Below, in pieces: positions 6,093 through 8,098 of a DNA stretch of 8,098 bases. The first letter of the stretch is position 1; every line of letters starts with the position of its first letter. A program made the position numbers and the translations under genes. The DNA is from Methylococcaceae bacterium UBA662. Its GTDB lineage: Bacteria > Pseudomonadota > Gammaproteobacteria > Methylococcales > Methylomonadaceae. The stretch spans positions 1 through 8,098 of the forward strand of contig DBNW01000037.1 of assembly GCA_002299425.1 (NCBI GenBank). The letters are read 5' to 3'. The notes beneath the pieces were generated by a model. It saw only the letters and a program-made list of their open reading frames with translations, had not been told where the DNA came from and did no database searches.

Positions 6093-7220
6093 TTGAACAA
6101 ACCGGCGGTATTGTTATTGGAGGACGGTGCGGCATTCTACGGATTGTCGCTAGGCGTTGATGGCTGCACCGTGGGCGAAGTCGTATTTAACACGGCAATG
6201 ACCGGGTATCAGGAAATTTTAACGGACCCCTCGTATGCCAAGCAGATTGTCACGTTAACCTGCCCGCATGTTGGCAACGTTGGTGCCAATGCTGAGGACT
6301 ATGAGTCCACGGGTGTTTTTGCCAGTGGTTTGGTGATCAGGGAATTGCCCCTTTTGGCCAGTAATTGGCGATCTGAAATGAGTTTAGGTGATTTTCTGCA
6401 GCAACACGGTGTAGTGGCGATTGCGGGCATTGACACCCGCCAATTGACCCGATTGTTGCGCGATAAGGGCGCACAAAAAGGCTGCATCATGGCCGGAGAT
6501 ACTATTCGTCTGGCGGATGCGGAGGCCGCGATTGCCGGTTTTCCCGGCCTTAAAAACATGGATTTGGCTCGGGAAGTGACGGTTTCTGAGGCGTATCAAT
6601 GGACCCAGACGGCTTGGACGTTGGCGCATGGGTACGGTCAGGCCGCCAGTTTTACCCAGCATGTCGTCGCTTATGATTTCGGTATCAAACGCACTATCTT
6701 GCGGTTATTGGCAAGTCGGGGCTGCCGGGTGACGGTGGTTCCGGCCACTACACCGGCGGAAACGGTGTTGGCCCTGCAACCCGATGGCGTATTTTTGTCC
6801 AATGGCCCGGGTGACCCGGCACCCTGCACCTATGCTATTGCCGCCATCCAAACGTTTTTGGCCAGGAAAATCCCGATTTTCGGCATTTGCCTAGGGTATC
6901 AGTTACTGGCCTTAGCCAGTGGCGCTAAAACCGAAAAAATGAAATTCGGCCACCACGGCGCTAACCATCCGGTACAAGAAGTGGCCACCGGGCGGGTCAT
7001 GATTAGCAGCCAAAACCACGGCTTTGCCGTTACTGCGGACAGTTTGCCCAATAATCTCATAGCCACCCATTATTCTTTGTTTGACGGCAGTTTGCAGGGT
7101 ATCCGACGCACCGATTGCCCGGCATTTGGTTTTCAAGGCCACCCCGAAGCCAGCCCCGGGCCGCAGGATGTCGAACCGTTGTTCGATGCCTTTGTCGCCT
7201 TGATGAGCGAAAACCTTTAA
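6093..7220 (+). CDS. carA: Carbamoyl-phosphate synthase small subunit (glutaminase)
   Basis: Hydrolyses glutamine and channels ammonia to CarB for carbamoyl phosphate, the precursor of pyrimidines and arginine. The 375 residues are the normal family length. The N-terminal domain begins PAVLLLEDGAAFYG and has TGYQEILTDPSYAKQIV (37-53). The class I glutamine amidotransferase domain begins at about 190 and has FLSNGPGDPAPC, the nucleophile C266 in FGICLGYQLL, the SQNHGFAV stretch, and H350/E352 in FQGHPEASPG, completing the Cys-His-Glu triad. One small oddity: the residue after CLG is Tyr, where E. coli CarA and most relatives have His (CLGHQ); the catalytic residues are untouched. The TTG start is forced by an in-frame stop 12 bases upstream. 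carB follows after 21 bases. Leucine codons TTG and TTA are common, as in the genes upstream and unlike carB. Confidence 0.97.
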   Translation: MNKPAVLLLEDGAAFYGLSLGVDGCTVGEVVFNTAMTGYQEILTDPSYAKQIVTLTCPHVGNVGANAEDYESTGVFASGLVIRELPLLASNWRSEMSLGDFLQQHGVVAIAGIDTRQLTRLLRDKGAQKGCIMAGDTIRLADAEAAIAGFPGLKNMDLAREVTVSEAYQWTQTAWTLAHGYGQAASFTQHVVAYDFGIKRTILRLLASRGCRVTVVPATTPAETVLALQPDGVFLSNGPGDPAPCTYAIAAIQTFLARKIPIFGICLGYQLLALASGAKTEKMKFGHHGANHPVQEVATGRVMISSQNHGFAVTADSLPNNLIATHYSLFDGSLQGIRRTDCPAFGFQGHPEASPGPQDVEPLFDAFVALMSENL

Positions 7221-7241
7221 ATACCTCATAAATTTAAAAAA

Positions 7242-8098
7242 ATGCCCAAAAGAACCGACCTAAAATCCATCCTCCTGCTCGGAGCCGGGCCGATTGTTAT
7301 CGGTCAGGCCTGCGAGTTTGACTACTCTGGCACCCAGGCCTGCAAGGCGCTGCGCGAGGAAGGCTACCGCGTCATCCTGGTGAACTCCAACCCCGCGACG
7401 ATCATGACCGACCCCGGCATGGCCGACGCCACCTACATCGAGCCGATCACCCCCGAGGTTGTCGCCAAGATCATCGAGAAGGAACGCCCCGACGCGCTTT
7501 TGCCGACGATGGGCGGGCAGACCGGGCTGAACACCGCCCTGGCGCTGGCCGACCTGGGCGTGTTGGAAAAGTTCAAGGTCGAACTGATCGGCGCCAAGCG
7601 CGAAGCCATCGAGATGGCAGAAGATCGCAAGCTCTTCCGCGAGGCGATGACGCGGATCGGGCTGGAGAACCCCAAGGCCACCATCATCGCCGCCCCCAAA
7701 CGCGCCGACGGCAAGTATGACATCGCCGCCGGCGTGGCCGAGGCGGTCGCCGCCATCGAATACGTCGGCCTGCCCGCCATCATCCGCCCCGCCTTCACCC
7801 TGGGCGGCACCGGCGGCGGCGTGGCCTACAACCGCGATGATTATGAGGCCATCGTGAAATCCGGCCTCGAGGCCAGCCCCGTCGCGCAGGTCCTGGTCGA
7901 CGAAAGCCTCCTCGGCTGGAAGGAATTCGAGATGGAGGTGGTCCGCGACGCACGCGACAACGCCATCATCGTCTGCGCCATCGAGAACGTCGATCCGATG
8001 GGCGTCCATACCGGCGACAGCATCACCGTCGCCCCGGCGCAGACGCTTACCGACAAGGAGTACCAGCGCCTGCGTGACGCCTCGATCGCGGTGCTGCG
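7242..8098 (+). CDS. carB: Carbamoyl-phosphate synthase large subunit, N-terminal part, cut by window end; appears chimeric
   Basis: Makes carbamoyl phosphate from bicarbonate, two ATP and ammonia supplied by CarA. The frame is open from ATG 7242 to the window end, giving 285 of the usual roughly 1,070-1,110 residues: most of the first ATP-grasp half. Seen: MPKRTD start, GAGPIVIGQACEFDYSG (14-30), LVNSNPATIMTDP, LLPTMGGQTGLN, R129 in AEDRKLF (same position as E. coli R129), IIRPAFTLGGTGGG, ESLLGWKEFEMEVVRD, ENVDPMGVHTGDSITVAP. Between ENPKATII and GLPAIIRP it has about 13 residues more than E. coli (APKRADGKYDIAAGVA), which I recall as typical of Rhodobacterales and related alphaproteobacterial CarB. 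Codon use changes abruptly near codon 29: 10 of codons 2-29 end in A/T, but only 5 of codons 30-110. No Shine-Dalgarno sequence is visible in the 21-base AT-rich gap after carA. The frame stays intact through the switch. Function is certain; whether all of it belongs to the same genome as carA is not. Confidence 0.93.
   Translation, partial: MPKRTDLKSILLLGAGPIVIGQACEFDYSGTQACKALREEGYRVILVNSNPATIMTDPGMADATYIEPITPEVVAKIIEKERPDALLPTMGGQTGLNTALALADLGVLEKFKVELIGAKREAIEMAEDRKLFREAMTRIGLENPKATIIAAPKRADGKYDIAAGVAEAVAAIEYVGLPAIIRPAFTLGGTGGGVAYNRDDYEAIVKSGLEASPVAQVLVDESLLGWKEFEMEVVRDARDNAIIVCAIENVDPMGVHTGDSITVAPAQTLTDKEYQRLRDASIAVL
7305..7345. other. Probable junction between two source genomes within carB
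   Basis: The last low-GC-type codon is TCT at 7326-7328. From there on third positions are nearly all G or C and the protein looks alphaproteobacterial. The bases on both sides encode QACEFDYSGTQACKALREE, nearly invariant in CarB, so the join could lie anywhere in this conserved stretch. No insertion sequence, repeat or frameshift marks it. It may be an assembly join or homologous recombination. Confidence 0.65.

Noticed and set aside
6044..6160. 38-codon frame overlapping the hairpin and the start of carA, possible leader peptide
   Set aside because: Its ATG lies inside the terminator stem with G-rich sequence too close to serve as a binding site, and it runs well into carA; there is no run of regulatory codons clear enough to support a leader peptide.
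7260..8009. 249-codon antisense frame opposite carB
   Set aside because: A typical artefact of high-GC coding DNA: the strongly conserved CarB frame explains the sequence, and the antisense product is a low-complexity Gly/Ala/Asp/His-rich chain.
1..8098. Novel defence, mobile or RNA-guided system
   Set aside because: I looked for transposases, integrases, terminal repeats, CRISPR-type repeats, toxin-antitoxin pairs and long non-coding structure and found none; nearly all bases are taken by recognised housekeeping genes.

Overview
The window holds a compact block of housekeeping genes, all on the + strand. From left to right: the last codons of an EAL-domain (cyclic-di-GMP phosphodiesterase type) protein (1-141), a terminator and a gene-free leader (142-450), a pyruvate dehydrogenase operon aceE-aceF-lpdA (451-5909), a 183-base gap with two stem-loops (5910-6092), carA (6093-7220), and the first 285 codons of carB, cut by the window edge (7242-8098). 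I see no mobile element, CRISPR array, tRNA or rRNA.

The three dehydrogenase genes encode one complex: homodimeric E1 decarboxylates pyruvate, E2 carries the acetyl group on a lipoyl arm and passes it to CoA, and E3 reoxidises the lipoyl group with FAD and NAD+. Tight spacing (13 and 16 bases) with a Shine-Dalgarno sequence before each gene indicates one transcript. CarA and CarB are the glutaminase and synthetase subunits of carbamoyl-phosphate synthase, feeding pyrimidine and arginine synthesis. They form a separate unit.

From 1 to about 7300 the protein types (E. coli-like homodimeric AceE, single-lipoyl AceF, E. coli-like Lpd and CarA), the moderate GC content (about 53% where I counted one line of carA) and the many TTG/TTA leucine codons suggest a gammaproteobacterium. 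I cannot fix the genus; a methanotroph-like member is a guess only.

The most notable thing in the window is inside carB. Its first roughly 29 codons look like the upstream genes, with 10 of 28 codons after the ATG ending in A or T. From about 7330 the sequence abruptly becomes about 65-75% GC with almost only G/C third positions, and the protein then resembles alphaproteobacterial (Rhodobacterales-like) CarB, including an insertion of about 13 residues absent from E. coli CarB. The switch falls in one of the most conserved stretches of the gene. Either two genomes were joined by assembly at a shared conserved sequence, or carB has been replaced or recombined. The first reading is at least as likely and should be excluded before carB is assigned to this organism. 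Smaller points of interest are regulatory: a 13-base tandem repeat and a GC-rich dyad before aceE, and a terminator-like hairpin just before the carA start.
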